Shown: positions 1-9,356 of the stretch, one piece after another
How the letters are laid out: every line of letters starts with the position of its first letter
Numbering within the stretch: position 1 is the stretch's first letter
Origin: Sphingomicrobium sediminis
Lineage (GTDB): Bacteria > Pseudomonadota > Alphaproteobacteria > Sphingomonadales > Sphingomonadaceae
Assembly (NCBI RefSeq): GCF_023805295.1
Contig: NZ_JAMSHT010000001.1
Span: forward strand, 1,550,001-1,614,000
Direction of reading: 5' to 3'
DNA length: 64,000 bases
Translations under genes and position numbers: made by a program
The notes under the pieces: generated by a model
Seen by the model: the letters and a program-made list of their open reading frames with translations, nothing else
Told to the model about the DNA's origin: nothing
The model's database searches: none

Positions 1-58
1 GCCCCATTTTTATGCGCCTCGAAAGTCGCGGCGATTGACGCCATCATGACGAGAGGCC

Positions 59-1072
59 ATGCGAATTGCCATGCGCTTTTTCTCGGACAATGCCGCCCCC
101 GCCTGCCCCGCCGTGATGGCTGCGCTGCAGGACGCCAACCAGCTCGATACCGCCTATGACGGCGATCAATGGTCGGCACGGATCGACGCGGCGATTTCGG
201 ACCTGTTCGAGACCGAGGCCGTCGGCATCTGGGTCACGACCGGGACCGCCGCCAACGGACTTGCGCTTTCCGCCATGTGCCCGCCTTGGGGCAGCATACT
301 GTGCCACCGCTTCGCCCATATCGAACAGGACGAGGCCGGCGCCCCGGGTTTCTATGCCCACGGTGCCAAGCTCACCTTGCTCGATGGACCGGGCGCCAAG
401 GTCGCGTCTCAAGCGATCGACGATGCCATGGCCGCGATCCGCAAGGACGTGCACCAGGTCCAGCCCGCCTGCCTGTCGGTGACCAACGCGACCGAATATG
501 GCCTCGCTTATGGCCGTAACGAGATGGCCGCGCTCGGCGAGGCGGCCAAGCGGCACAAGCTCAAATTCCATGTCGACGGCGCGCGCTTCGCCAATGCCGT
601 CGTCTCGACCGGTTGCAGCCCTGCCGAACTCACCTGGAAGGCCGGCGTCGATGCGCTCTCCTTCGGCTTCATCAAGAATGGCGGGATGAGCGCGGAACTG
701 CTGGTCCTGTTCGACACCGCGCTCGCCGACACGATCCGGGTCATGAAGAAGCGGGCCGGCCATCTCCAGTCCAAGGGCCGCTTCGCCGCCGCGCAGATCC
801 TCGCCATGCTGGAAAACGAGACGTGGCTCGACAATGCCCGCGCCGCCAATATAGCCGCGACGGTGCTGGCCGAAGCCTGCGGCGAGCGGCTCGTTTATCC
901 GGTCGAGGCCAACGAGCTGTTCGTGAAGATGACCCCCGACGAGGCCGCGGCCATTCGCGCGCAGGGCTTCGATTTCTACGACTGGGCTGCGGGTGAAGTG
1001 CGGCTCGTCACCAGCTGGGACCAGGACATGGGCGCGGTCGAAAAGCTCGCCGAGGCCATCCGCCGCCTATGA
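59..1072 (+). CDS. ltaE: Low-specificity L-threonine aldolase family PLP enzyme
   Basis: Fold-type I PLP enzyme expected to cleave L-threonine or allo-threonine to glycine and acetaldehyde in the cytoplasm. The protein is 337 aa, normal for the family. It shows the HVDGAR motif (residues 171-176, Asp to the PLP ring nitrogen) and the Schiff-base lysine K206 in GFIKNGG. The N-terminal RFFSDN motif is typical, so the true start may be the second ATG at 71. GAGAGG at 51-56 is only 2 nt from the first ATG and 14 nt from the second, so spacing does not settle it. The stop overlaps the next gene by 4 nt (ATGA), suggesting translational coupling to the transporter. Family assignment is firm; substrate preference is inferred. 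Confidence 0.88.
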   Translation: MRIAMRFFSDNAAPACPAVMAALQDANQLDTAYDGDQWSARIDAAISDLFETEAVGIWVTTGTAANGLALSAMCPPWGSILCHRFAHIEQDEAGAPGFYAHGAKLTLLDGPGAKVASQAIDDAMAAIRKDVHQVQPACLSVTNATEYGLAYGRNEMAALGEAAKRHKLKFHVDGARFANAVVSTGCSPAELTWKAGVDALSFGFIKNGGMSAELLVLFDTALADTIRVMKKRAGHLQSKGRFAAAQILAMLENETWLDNARAANIAATVLAEACGERLVYPVEANELFVKMTPDEAAAIRAQGFDFYDWAAGEVRLVTSWDQDMGAVEKLAEAIRRL

Positions 1073-2004
1073 GCCTCCCGCAAGACGGCCTCCGGCAGGT
1101 CGCCCTGCCCTTCATCATCTTCACCCTGATCTGGGGATCTACCTGGATCGTCATCAAGGATCAGTTGGGCGTCGTCCCGGCACCCTGGTCAGTGACCTAT
1201 CGCTTCATCATCGCGGCTGCCGGCATGGCGCTGGTCGCGCGCTGGAAGGGCGAGAGCCTCAAGCTCCAGCCCGGCATGTTCGCCGCCGCCTGCGTCGTCG
1301 GCGTCACCCAATTCTGCTTCAACTTCAACGGCGTCTACGCCGCCGAGCAATATATCACCTCTGGCCTGGTCGCGACGGTGTTCGCGCTATTGATGCTGCC
1401 CAACGCCATCCTCGGCTGGCTGTGGCTAGGGCAGAAGCCCAATGCGCGGTTCAGCGGTGCCGGGCTGATCGCAGTCGCCGGGATCGCCTTGCTCTTCCGG
1501 CATGAACTGGCCGAACGGCCGGACCTTACGCTCACCGCGCTGATGATCGGGGTGGCCTGGACCATCTTTGCGCTCGTCGCTGCGGCGATCTCCAACGTCT
1601 ATCAGGCCACCGATCGCGCCAAGCGCTTCCCGCTTTTTGCACTGCTTGCATGGGCGATGGCGATCGGCGCTGTCTTGGACGGCGTGATCGCCTTCGCGCT
1701 GTCCGGGCCACCGGTCTTCGAATGGCGCCTCGGCTATTGGGCGGGTCTCCTGTGGCTCGCGCTTGCCGCGTCTGTCATATGCTTTTCGTTATACTATCCG
1801 GTGGTACGCCGGATCGGGCCGGGCAAGGCGGCCTATTCCTCGGCCATGGTGCCCATCATCGCCATGGCACTCTCGACCCTGTTCGAGGGTTTTCAATGGA
1901 CACCCCTGGCCATAGGTGGCGCCAGCCTCGCGCTCCTTGGCCTCATGCTGGCGCTCTGGTCGCGCCAGAAACCGCAACGCATCACCAATCCGGACGCCGG
2001 ATAA
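1069..2004 (+). CDS. DMT-superfamily (EamA) transporter
   Basis: Inner-membrane protein of 311 aa with about ten hydrophobic segments arranged as two EamA repeats (roughly residues 10-140 and 160-300). The FTLIWGSTW opening and a basic C-terminal tail are typical of DMT metabolite or amino-acid exporters. It starts inside the stop of the threonine aldolase gene, so the two are probably co-translated. An amino acid or its breakdown product is a plausible cargo, but nothing in the sequence fixes the substrate. The next gene, pepN, starts 15 nt downstream, so the three may form one transcript. Confidence 0.88.
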   Translation: MSLPQDGLRQVALPFIIFTLIWGSTWIVIKDQLGVVPAPWSVTYRFIIAAAGMALVARWKGESLKLQPGMFAAACVVGVTQFCFNFNGVYAAEQYITSGLVATVFALLMLPNAILGWLWLGQKPNARFSGAGLIAVAGIALLFRHELAERPDLTLTALMIGVAWTIFALVAAAISNVYQATDRAKRFPLFALLAWAMAIGAVLDGVIAFALSGPPVFEWRLGYWAGLLWLALAASVICFSLYYPVVRRIGPGKAAYSSAMVPIIAMALSTLFEGFQWTPLAIGGASLALLGLMLALWSRQKPQRITNPDAG

Positions 2005-2019
2005 AGGAAAGAAATCGAG

Positions 2020-4626
2020 ATGACCGACAGCCGCATGAACCCCGAAGCGCCGCCGACGCCCGATCATGTGACGATCTACGCCAAGGATTACGAGCCGCCG
2101 AAATGGTGGGTGCGCCATGTCGATCTCGACTGCGACCTTTCCGCAGACAAGGCGCGCATCCGTGCTACGCTGAACGTCGAGAAGAACGGGTCGCACGACC
2201 GCCCGCTGGTGCTGGCCGGCGACGGATTGAAACCGCTCACCGTGCAGGTCGATGGCGCCGATGCGCAGTGGACGCTGGAAGGCGATAACCTTCTGATCGA
2301 ATTGTCGGGCGAGGCGCATGAAATCGCGACCACGGTCGAGTTCGATCCCAGCGCCAATTCGCAGCTCATGGGCCTCTATGCCTCGGGCGGCCTGCTCTGC
2401 ACCCAGTGCGAGAGCGAAGGCTTTCGGCGCATCACCTTCCACCCCGACCGGCCCGACGTGTTGTCGACCTATTCGGTGACGATGCATGCCGACGCCAAGG
2501 CCTATCCCATCCTCCTCGCCAACGGGAACAAGGTTTCCGAGGGCATCGGCGAGGACGGACGCCACTGGGCGCGCTGGGAAGACCCTTTCCCCAAGCCCTC
2601 CTATTTGTTCGCGATGGTGGCAGGCGACCTTTCTGCCAATTCGGGCGCGTTCACGACCATGAGCGGGCGTGAGGTCGAATTGAACATCTGGGTCCGCGAG
2701 AAGGACCTTCCCCTCACCCACCACGCGCTGCAGGCCCTCAAGGACAGCATGAAGTGGGACGAGGAGGTCTATGGCCGCGAATATGACCTCGACCTTTTCA
2801 ACATCGTCGCGGTCGACGATTTCAACTTCGGCGCGATGGAGAATAAGGGCCTCAACATCTTCAATTCGCGCTACGTACTGGCCGACAGCGAGACCGCGAC
2901 CGACCAGGATTTCGACGCCATTGCCGGCGTCGTCGCGCACGAATATTTCCATAATTGGTCGGGCAATCGCGTCACCTGCCGCGACTGGTTCCAGCTGTCG
3001 TTGAAAGAAGGCTTCACGGTCTTCCGCGACCAATGCTTCAGCCAGGATCACAATAGTGAGGCCGTGAAGCGGATCGAGGATGTGCGCCTGCTGCGCGCCA
3101 TCCAGTTCCCGGAGGATTCGGGTCCGCTCGCGCATCCAGTTCGCCCCGACAGCTACATCGAGATTTCGAACTTCTACACCGCAACGGTTTACAATAAGGG
3201 CGCCGAGCTCATCCGCATGATGCGCACAATCCTGGGCGAAAAAGATTTCCGCAAAGGCTCCGATCTTTATTTCGAGCGGCATGACGGTCAGGCCGTGACC
3301 TGCGAGGATTTCGTCAAAGCGATGGAAGATGCGAGCGGCAAGGACCTTGCGCAGTTCCGCTTATGGTACAGCCAGGCTGGCACGCCGACCGTGCGTGCCC
3401 ATGTCGATGCCAGCGGGTCGGGAGCGGTGCTAAAGCTGCAGCAAGACATTCCCGACACGCCGGGCCAAAAGGACAAACAGCCGATGGCCATCCCGCTCAA
3501 GATGGCCTTGCTGTCGCGCCAGTCCGGCGCCGAGCTGGTCGAAGAGCGCACCGTGATGCTCGGCGAGGCCGAACAAACAGTCACGTTCGAGGATATCGCC
3601 GAGGCCGACCCGATCCTCTCGATCAACCGCGACTTTTCCGCCCCGATCATCCTCGAAAGCGACCGCGATGACGAGGAGCTTGCCGCGCTGGCGCGCGTCG
3701 ACGGTAACGCTTTCGCGCGGTACGAAGCGCTGCAGGAACTAAACCTGCGCGCCCTACTCCCGGTCATTCGCGGCGAAACGGTAATGGATGCCAGCAAGGT
3801 CATCGCGGCCTTCGATGCTACTTTGTCCGACGAGCGGCTCGACGATGCCTTCAAGGCCGAAGCGATCATGATCCCGTCCGAAGCCATGATCGGCGAGAAG
3901 CTCGCCACCATCGATCCGGACAAGGTGCACGCAGCGCGCCAGGCGCTGGGCCACGAGGTCGGCAAGGGGCTGACAGAGAAGCTGGAACAGATGTACGGAC
4001 GCGAACGCCCGGCTGGCGACGATCTGTCGGTCGCGGCCAAGGGCCAGCGTGCCTTGTCCAACCAGCTTCTCGGGCTCATCGCCTCGGGCGACCCGGCCAA
4101 GGGCGCGCGGCTCGCCAAGGCGCAGTATGACGGGGCGCGCAATATGACCGAGCGACAGGGTGCGCTGACCGTGCTCGTCTCGCTGGACGGCGCCGAGCGC
4201 GGGGCTGCGCTTGAGGACTTCTACAACCGCTTCAAGGACCAGGGCCTGGTGCTCGACAAATGGTTCGGGCTGCAGGCGCGCGCCGAGCGCGACGATACGA
4301 TGGACGCGGTCGAGAAACTGGCCGAGCATCCCGATTTCACGCTCAAGAACCCCAATCGCCTGCGCGCGCTGCTGGTCAACTTTGCGTCCAACCAGTGGGT
4401 CTTCCACCACGCCTCGGGACGAGGCTACGACCTGCTCGCACGGATGGTAATTGAGGCCGACAAGCTCAATCCGCAGGTGGCGGCGCGACTGGTCCCGCCG
4501 CTGGGGCGGTGGCGACGTTATACCGATGCGCGCGCCAAGCTGATGCGCGCCGCGCTACAGCGGATTGAACAGGCGGACGGCCTGTCCAAGGACGTGTTCG
4601 AGCAAGTGTCGAAGTCGCTGGGCTAG
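2020..4626 (+). CDS. pepN: Aminopeptidase N (M1 metallopeptidase)
   Basis: Cytosolic zinc aminopeptidase of 868 aa, the standard length for bacterial PepN. The exopeptidase motif GAMEN is at 271-275. The zinc site HEYFH starts at H307, and the third ligand E330 lies in LSLKEGF, giving HExxH-x18-E. The N-terminal beta domain covers about 1-200, the catalytic domain 200-440, and the DUF3458-like and helical C-terminal domains follow. GGAAAGAAATCGAG upstream supports the ATG at 2020. Its stop shares CTAG (4623-4626) with the convergent lipoprotein gene. It probably trims peptides for amino-acid recycling alongside the other peptidases in the window. Confidence 0.96.
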   Translation: MTDSRMNPEAPPTPDHVTIYAKDYEPPKWWVRHVDLDCDLSADKARIRATLNVEKNGSHDRPLVLAGDGLKPLTVQVDGADAQWTLEGDNLLIELSGEAHEIATTVEFDPSANSQLMGLYASGGLLCTQCESEGFRRITFHPDRPDVLSTYSVTMHADAKAYPILLANGNKVSEGIGEDGRHWARWEDPFPKPSYLFAMVAGDLSANSGAFTTMSGREVELNIWVREKDLPLTHHALQALKDSMKWDEEVYGREYDLDLFNIVAVDDFNFGAMENKGLNIFNSRYVLADSETATDQDFDAIAGVVAHEYFHNWSGNRVTCRDWFQLSLKEGFTVFRDQCFSQDHNSEAVKRIEDVRLLRAIQFPEDSGPLAHPVRPDSYIEISNFYTATVYNKGAELIRMMRTILGEKDFRKGSDLYFERHDGQAVTCEDFVKAMEDASGKDLAQFRLWYSQAGTPTVRAHVDASGSGAVLKLQQDIPDTPGQKDKQPMAIPLKMALLSRQSGAELVEERTVMLGEAEQTVTFEDIAEADPILSINRDFSAPIILESDRDDEELAALARVDGNAFARYEALQELNLRALLPVIRGETVMDASKVIAAFDATLSDERLDDAFKAEAIMIPSEAMIGEKLATIDPDKVHAARQALGHEVGKGLTEKLEQMYGRERPAGDDLSVAAKGQRALSNQLLGLIASGDPAKGARLAKAQYDGARNMTERQGALTVLVSLDGAERGAALEDFYNRFKDQGLVLDKWFGLQARAERDDTMDAVEKLAEHPDFTLKNPNRLRALLVNFASNQWVFHHASGRGYDLLARMVIEADKLNPQVAARLVPPLGRWRRYTDARAKLMRAALQRIEQADGLSKDVFEQVSKSLG

Positions 4627-5201
4627 CTGCCCGAAATCCAGGCGGCGACCTCTTCGGCAACATCGTTGGCGGCGCGATTGAGCGCGGTCGAAACGCTGGC
4701 CGCGCTCGGCGCAGCACCGGCGCTCGCTTCGAAGCGGCGGGTGGCGACCTGTTCGCCATCGCTCCACATCGCCTCGTAACCGACGACGACTTCGCCGCGA
4801 TCGCCGTCATAGTCGAACCGATACAGCGTGCCGGTCACATTGAGACGGTCGGTGCCGGCGGCCTGGCGCGGGTCGATGACCAACAGGTCGGTGCGGCGAT
4901 AGACGGTTTCGCTGACCAGCTGCTGGAACAGACGGTCGGGCCGGTCGACCAGCATCAGACCCTCGATATAGGCGATCGCGGTGCCGCCCTCGATCGCGGC
5001 GACACGGTTGGTGTTGTAGGCCTGCGGCAAAAGCGGCAGGGCAAAGCTCACCGCTTCGCTGCGGACCACCGAATTCTCGTTGGCCTCGGGCGCGCTCGAA
5101 GCCAGCGTCGTCAGCGACGGCGGGACTTCGGGTCCGGACAGGCCGGGGACGCTGCAGGCCGCAAGGGCACCGGTTGCCAGCAGGATGACTAGGCTACGCA
5201 T
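4623..5201 (-). CDS. ABC-type transport auxiliary lipoprotein (PqiC/ABC_trans_aux-like)
   Basis: Small lipoprotein of 192 aa with a signal peptide ending in a lipobox (LAAC, Cys near residue 16). A beta-rich domain follows, resembling the ABC_trans_aux family (PqiC-like) that acts with MCE-domain lipid transporters. It is the last gene of a four-gene minus-strand operon (MlaE-like, MlaF-like, MlaD-like, lipoprotein), starting 3 nt after the MCE gene stop. It most likely sits in the periplasmic leaflet of the outer membrane and docks the MCE complex. The stop overlaps pepN's stop in the opposite direction. The role is inferred from context and family. Confidence 0.85.
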   Translation of the reverse strand: MRSLVILLATGALAACSVPGLSGPEVPPSLTTLASSAPEANENSVVRSEAVSFALPLLPQAYNTNRVAAIEGGTAIAYIEGLMLVDRPDRLFQQLVSETVYRRTDLLVIDPRQAAGTDRLNVTGTLYRFDYDGDRGEVVVGYEAMWSDGEQVATRRFEASAGAAPSAASVSTALNRAANDVAEEVAAWISGS

Positions 5202-5204
5202 CGA

Positions 5205-6155
5205 TCAATTTCCTCCTGGCTTGTAGTCGGGCAGCGGCCGCGGGCCGAGCGCGCCGCCAATGCCGCCATCGTCGAGCCGGTTGGTAAAGCTCTGCAGGCT
5301 GTCGGTCAGCGTGCGCATGTCGCGCATCAGGCGCTCCGCCTCGGGCAGCGTATTGTTGGAGAAGCCCTCCAGTCCCGGGCGCGCGGCAGTGATCGCGCTG
5401 TCGAGATTGTCGGCCGCGCTCTGGACGCTGTTGATGGCGACGCGAAGGTCGGCGACCGCGGGCGTCGCCTCGTTAACGATAAGGCCGTTGGTGCTGTCGA
5501 CCAGGACGCTGACGCGTTCGGCGGCAATGCCGGCCTGCTTGGCGGCGACCTGCGCGTCGGCGACGGCATCGGCAAGATCGGGTGCGCGCGCGGCAAGGAC
5601 GTCGGTGGTGGTTTCGATATTCTCGAGAATGTCGGCGATCGAATTCTGGTTCTCGTCCGACAGCAATTCGCCAAGCCGCTCGCTGACCCGCTGGATGCGG
5701 TCGAGCAGTTCGGGCGCCGAATTGAGAACGCTGTCGAGCACGCCTTCGCTGGCGCGGATGACGGGGCAGCCTTCGGGGCCGACATCGCTGATGGCGGGCT
5801 GCCCGGTCTGCGCGCCCGACAGGCGCACTTCGCTGACGCCGGTAAAGCCGATGCCGGCGATCTGCGCCTCGGTGCCCTGCAGGACGGGCGTATCGGCATC
5901 GACGCTGATGCGCACCCAGATGAATTCGGGATCGTCGGGCTGGAGCGCGATGGACTCCACCTCGCCCACCGGCACGCCGGCAAAGCTCACGTTGGAGCCG
6001 CGAGCAAGGCCGGACACGTCGCCCGGCACGTAGATGTCATAGCATTTCTTGGCATCGCTCGAGAGGCCGGCGATCCAGACGGTGAAGACGAGCAGGCCCG
6101 CTAGCAGTGCCAATACGATGGCACCCACGAGGATATGGTTCGAACGCGTTTCCAT
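5205..6155 (-). CDS. mlaD: MlaD-family (MCE domain) lipid transport protein
   Basis: Protein of 316 aa with one N-terminal transmembrane anchor (about residues 9-30) and an MCE domain (about 38-120, opening with YDIYVPGDVSGLARGSNV). A long helical, coiled-coil-prone tail (about 140-290) follows. Rings of MCE proteins form periplasmic channels for phospholipids between inner and outer membrane. The tail is longer than in E. coli MlaD and resembles the single-MCE proteins common in alphaproteobacteria. It sits between the ATPase (10 nt upstream) and the auxiliary lipoprotein (3 nt downstream). Whether transport is retrograde or anterograde cannot be read from the sequence. Confidence 0.9.
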   Translation of the reverse strand: METRSNHILVGAIVLALLAGLLVFTVWIAGLSSDAKKCYDIYVPGDVSGLARGSNVSFAGVPVGEVESIALQPDDPEFIWVRISVDADTPVLQGTEAQIAGIGFTGVSEVRLSGAQTGQPAISDVGPEGCPVIRASEGVLDSVLNSAPELLDRIQRVSERLGELLSDENQNSIADILENIETTTDVLAARAPDLADAVADAQVAAKQAGIAAERVSVLVDSTNGLIVNEATPAVADLRVAINSVQSAADNLDSAITAARPGLEGFSNNTLPEAERLMRDMRTLTDSLQSFTNRLDDGGIGGALGPRPLPDYKPGGN

Positions 6156-6165
6156 GATGGTGTCG

Positions 6166-6960
6166 TCAGTCCCCCTTCTTCGCCGTGCTGGCCAGCGCGG
6201 CGCGGCCCCGTGGTCCCGAGAAATACTCTTCGATCCAGGGATGGTCCAGCGCAGTCAGCTCCGGGATCGTGCCGACCGCAATGATCTTTTTGTCCGCAAT
6301 CACAGCAACGCGGTCGCAGATTGCGTGCAGCGTGTCGAGGTCATGCGTGATGAGAAAGACGGTGAGATCGAGCTTGCGCGCCAGCGATTTGATGAGATCG
6401 TCGAAGGCAGCGGCCCCGATCGGATCAAGCCCGGCCGTGGGCTCGTCGAGGAACAACAGCTCGGGATCGAGCGCCAGTGCGCGGGCCAGCGCCGCGCGCT
6501 TGCGCATGCCGCCCGACAATTCGCTCGGATATTTGGGCCCCGCATTGGGATCGAGCCCGCTCATCGCGATCTTGTAGGACGCGATCTCGTCGATCAGCGG
6601 CGGCTGGATGAACGGGAAATATTCGCGGATCGGCACCTGCACATTCTCAGCGACGGTCAGCGTCGAGAAGAGCGCGCCATTCTGGAACAGGATGCCCCAG
6701 CGCCGGCGGATATTCTTGGCCTCGTCATCGTCGCGGCCGATCATGTCCTCGCCCAGCACCTCGACATGCCCGGCACTGGGCGTCTGCAGCCCAATGATCG
6801 AGCGCATCAGCACCGACTTGCCCGAGCCCGAGCCGCCGACAACGCCGAGAATCTCGCCGCGATGCACTTCAAGGTCGAGGCCGTCATGGACGACCTGCTC
6901 GCCGAACACGTTGCGCAGGCCCTCGACCTTGATCACGATGTCGCGTTCGCCGTGCTGCAT
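6166..6960 (-). CDS. mlaF: MlaF-type ABC transporter ATP-binding protein
   Basis: ABC ATPase of 264 aa. It has Walker A (GGSGSGKS), the signature LSGGMRKRAALARAL, Walker B (LLFLDEPTAGLDP) and the switch His in ITHDLD. The LSGGM-R-KR form of the signature is typical of MlaF/Ttg2A-type lipid importers. I use the ATG at 6960, which shares one base with the stop of the permease gene (TGATG). Longer upstream frame extensions would lie inside the permease gene and carry no domain. It energises the MCE complex encoded by its neighbours. Confidence 0.92.
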   Translation of the reverse strand: MQHGERDIVIKVEGLRNVFGEQVVHDGLDLEVHRGEILGVVGGSGSGKSVLMRSIIGLQTPSAGHVEVLGEDMIGRDDDEAKNIRRRWGILFQNGALFSTLTVAENVQVPIREYFPFIQPPLIDEIASYKIAMSGLDPNAGPKYPSELSGGMRKRAALARALALDPELLFLDEPTAGLDPIGAAAFDDLIKSLARKLDLTVFLITHDLDTLHAICDRVAVIADKKIIAVGTIPELTALDHPWIEEYFSGPRGRAALASTAKKGD

Positions 6961-8063
6961 CAGATCCACCCGATCCGGCTGAAGAAGACGGCAAAAACGG
7001 CGTCGAGGACGATGACGAGGAAGATGGACTGGACGACGGCATTGGTGGTGCGCAGGCCGACTTCTTCGGAATTGCCCTTCACCTGCATGCCCTGGAAGCA
7101 GCCTGCGAGCGCGATCAGGAAACCGAAAACCGGCGCCTTGATGAGGCCGACCCAGATATCTGTCAGCGGCACGACTTCCTGGAGCCGCGCGACATAGGTG
7201 ACAGGCGGCATGTCGAGCTCCATCCACACGAACAGCCCGCCGCCGATCAGCGTCAGGACCATCGAGAAGAAGGCGAGCAGCGGCATCATGATGACCGCCG
7301 CCAACATGCGCGGAATGACGAGCGCCTCGACCGGCGAGACGCCGATCGTACGCATGGCGTCGATTTCCTCGGTAATCTTCATCGTGCCGATCTGCGCGGC
7401 GAAAGCGCTACCCGAGCGGCCTGCGACCATGATCGCGGTCATCAACGTGCCGAGTTCGCGGATAGTGAGGCGCCCGATGAGATTCACCGTGTAGACCTCG
7501 GCGCCGAATTGCTGGAGCTGGACCGCGCCCTGCTGGCCGATGACGATGCCGATGAGGAAGCTCATGAGGCCGATGATGAAAAGCGCGCGCACGCCGACCA
7601 TGTCGAAGCGCTGGACGACCGCATTGAAGCGGAAGCGGCGCGGATAGCGGAAGATCATCGCAAAGCCGATCAGCGTTGCGCCGAAAAAGCCGAGAATGCC
7701 CTTGCTGGTGCGCCAGAAATCCTCGGCCCACATGCCGACTTCTTCGAACAAGGCGAGCGGGCCGGGCTTCTTTTCAGGGCGAATATCACATTGCTGGTCC
7801 GCCTTGGCGACCTGCTCGAGGAGGTCGGCGACATTGGCCGAGGCGTTCACCAATTGCGCGTCGCGATGCTTGGCAGTGCGATAGAGCAGCCAGGCGCCGA
7901 CCGTATCGACGCCCTCGACGCGCGACAGGTCGATGGCCAGCGGATCCGCCGCCTCCTCGATATCGCGCTCCAGCGTCCCGACGCGCGTGATGGAAATCAC
8001 CCCCGTCGGCGCCAGCGTCGCCCCGTCCTCGCTGACGGGCATATCATCTTCGCGCGTTGCCAT
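6960..8063 (-). CDS. mlaE: MlaE-family permease with N-terminal STAS-like domain
   Basis: Protein of 367 aa. The first ~100 residues form a STAS-like domain, and about 110-367 is the MlaE (DUF140) permease with five to six membrane segments and conserved GQQGAVQLQQFGAE and MKITEEIDAMR motifs. The domain that is a separate subunit (MlaB) in E. coli is fused here. The start chosen is ATG 8063 (MATREDD). An alternative ATG is at 8042, and the reading frame further upstream shows no domain. It is the first gene of the mla-like operon and is divergent from the phosphatidyltransferase gene across ~100 bp. Confidence 0.9.
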   Translation of the reverse strand: MATREDDMPVSEDGATLAPTGVISITRVGTLERDIEEAADPLAIDLSRVEGVDTVGAWLLYRTAKHRDAQLVNASANVADLLEQVAKADQQCDIRPEKKPGPLALFEEVGMWAEDFWRTSKGILGFFGATLIGFAMIFRYPRRFRFNAVVQRFDMVGVRALFIIGLMSFLIGIVIGQQGAVQLQQFGAEVYTVNLIGRLTIRELGTLMTAIMVAGRSGSAFAAQIGTMKITEEIDAMRTIGVSPVEALVIPRMLAAVIMMPLLAFFSMVLTLIGGGLFVWMELDMPPVTYVARLQEVVPLTDIWVGLIKAPVFGFLIALAGCFQGMQVKGNSEEVGLRTTNAVVQSIFLVIVLDAVFAVFFSRIGWI

Positions 8064-8162
8064 CTGGCGGGAAGGATTGGGGCAAATCAGGGCGCGGGGC
8101 AAGGCCGCACCGCGCTGCAAAAGCATTTCGCGCCGCCCGCTTTTCCCGCTAAGGCGATGGCG

Positions 8163-9356
8163 ATGAGTGCCAGCGATCCCGATATCGACACGCGCCCGAT
8201 GCTGTTCCTGCCGGTCGGAGAGACCGATGCGCGGCCCTATGGGCTCGCGCCAAAGGTGCGTGCATACCGGGTCGCCGCGATGCTCGGCCTCGACCCCGGC
8301 ACCGAAGACATGCTCGGCGAAGATGGCACCCGCCCGATCGTCATCCAGTCGATCGATCATGCGCTCGATCCCACTTGGATAAAGCTGATGATGAAGTGGC
8401 CCGGCCACGCACTGTGCCATGAGGGTCGCGTCGTTCTCGTCCATGCCAGCCGTCCCTCGGAACGTATCGAAGCTTTACGCCTGATCGAAGGCGGTGAAGC
8501 GGCAGCGGACGAAGCGGGCCTCTTGACGATGCTGGAGGCAAGCGAGATCGACCCCCACGCCCTCGACCAACGACGCCAGCCCTTCGTGGCACGGCTCGAC
8601 GACGAACCGGTCGAGGCGGTCGAGCGGAAACTCTACGATGCCGCGACACCGCGGGTCAGCGATGCGATTAGCCTCTACGTCCTACGATTGCCCGGCTTTC
8701 CGCTGACCCAGATGGCCGCGCGCCTCGGGCTCACCGCAAACCGCGTGACCGCCTTGGCAGGCGTCTTCAGCCTGCTCGCCTTTTTCGGATTCTGGACCGG
8801 GGCCTTTGCTGCCGGACTGGGCGCGGCGATCATGTTCGTTCTGCTCGACACGGTGGACGGCAAGCTTGCCAAGGTCACCGGCACGTCGAGCCTGTGGGGT
8901 CGGCGTCTCGATGCCTGGCTCGACCTTATTCACCCGCCCTTCTGGTACGTTGCCTGGATGCACGGGCTGGAGCTCGGCACGCCCGCCTTCGAGCCCGTCT
9001 ATGCGGTGTTGCTCACCGCGCTGATGATCGGTGCCTATGTCACCATGCGCTGGATCGAATGGTGGTTCGAGAAGCGCCACGGCCTCGCCCCGTCGCTTTG
9101 GCGCAAGCGCGACAGCTGGTTCCGTCTCATTGCGGCGCGGCGCAATATCAACCTTGCTTTGCTCGGCGCCTCGCTGCTGATCGCGCGGCCCGACCTCGGT
9201 ATTCAATGGGTTGCCGCCTGGCTGGTCGTGACCGTCATCATGCTGGGCCTCGCACTCGCTGAAGCCGAGGGGGCGCGCCTGCGCGGCGAAAAACTCGTCA
9301 GCTGGCTCGAACCCGAACAGACCGACGAACAGGAAGAAGAAGCGACCGACGCATGA
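8163..9356 (+). CDS. CDP-alcohol phosphatidyltransferase family membrane protein with extra N-terminal domain
   Basis: Protein of 397 aa. The C-terminal half is a CDP-alcohol phosphotransferase: DG-x2-AK-x8-G-x3-D-x3-D at D232-D254, with Lys in place of the usual Arg, plus several membrane helices. The N-terminal ~170 residues are soluble and I cannot place them firmly. The join (LYDAATPRVSDAISLYV then TANRVT) resembles the linker in bifunctional inositol-phosphate cytidylyltransferase/DIPP synthases. ATG 8163 lies 8 nt after AAGG; ATG 8157 is the alternative. It overlaps the HAD phosphatase gene by 4 nt. A role in making a phospholipid or polar lipid head group is likely; the acceptor alcohol is unknown. 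Confidence 0.82.
   Translation: MSASDPDIDTRPMLFLPVGETDARPYGLAPKVRAYRVAAMLGLDPGTEDMLGEDGTRPIVIQSIDHALDPTWIKLMMKWPGHALCHEGRVVLVHASRPSERIEALRLIEGGEAAADEAGLLTMLEASEIDPHALDQRRQPFVARLDDEPVEAVERKLYDAATPRVSDAISLYVLRLPGFPLTQMAARLGLTANRVTALAGVFSLLAFFGFWTGAFAAGLGAAIMFVLLDTVDGKLAKVTGTSSLWGRRLDAWLDLIHPPFWYVAWMHGLELGTPAFEPVYAVLLTALMIGAYVTMRWIEWWFEKRHGLAPSLWRKRDSWFRLIAARRNINLALLGASLLIARPDLGIQWVAAWLVVTVIMLGLALAEAEGARLRGEKLVSWLEPEQTDEQEEEATDA

Noticed and set aside
1789..3282. 497-codon minus-strand frame opposite pepN
   Set aside because: pepN motifs (GAMEN, HEYFH) are unambiguous on the plus strand, and no domain is visible on the minus strand.
7509..8156. N-terminal ~216-codon extension of the phosphatidyltransferase frame
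   Set aside because: It lies fully inside the opposing mlaE gene. The sequence has no recognisable domain, and a ribosome site is present only before ATG 8163/8157.
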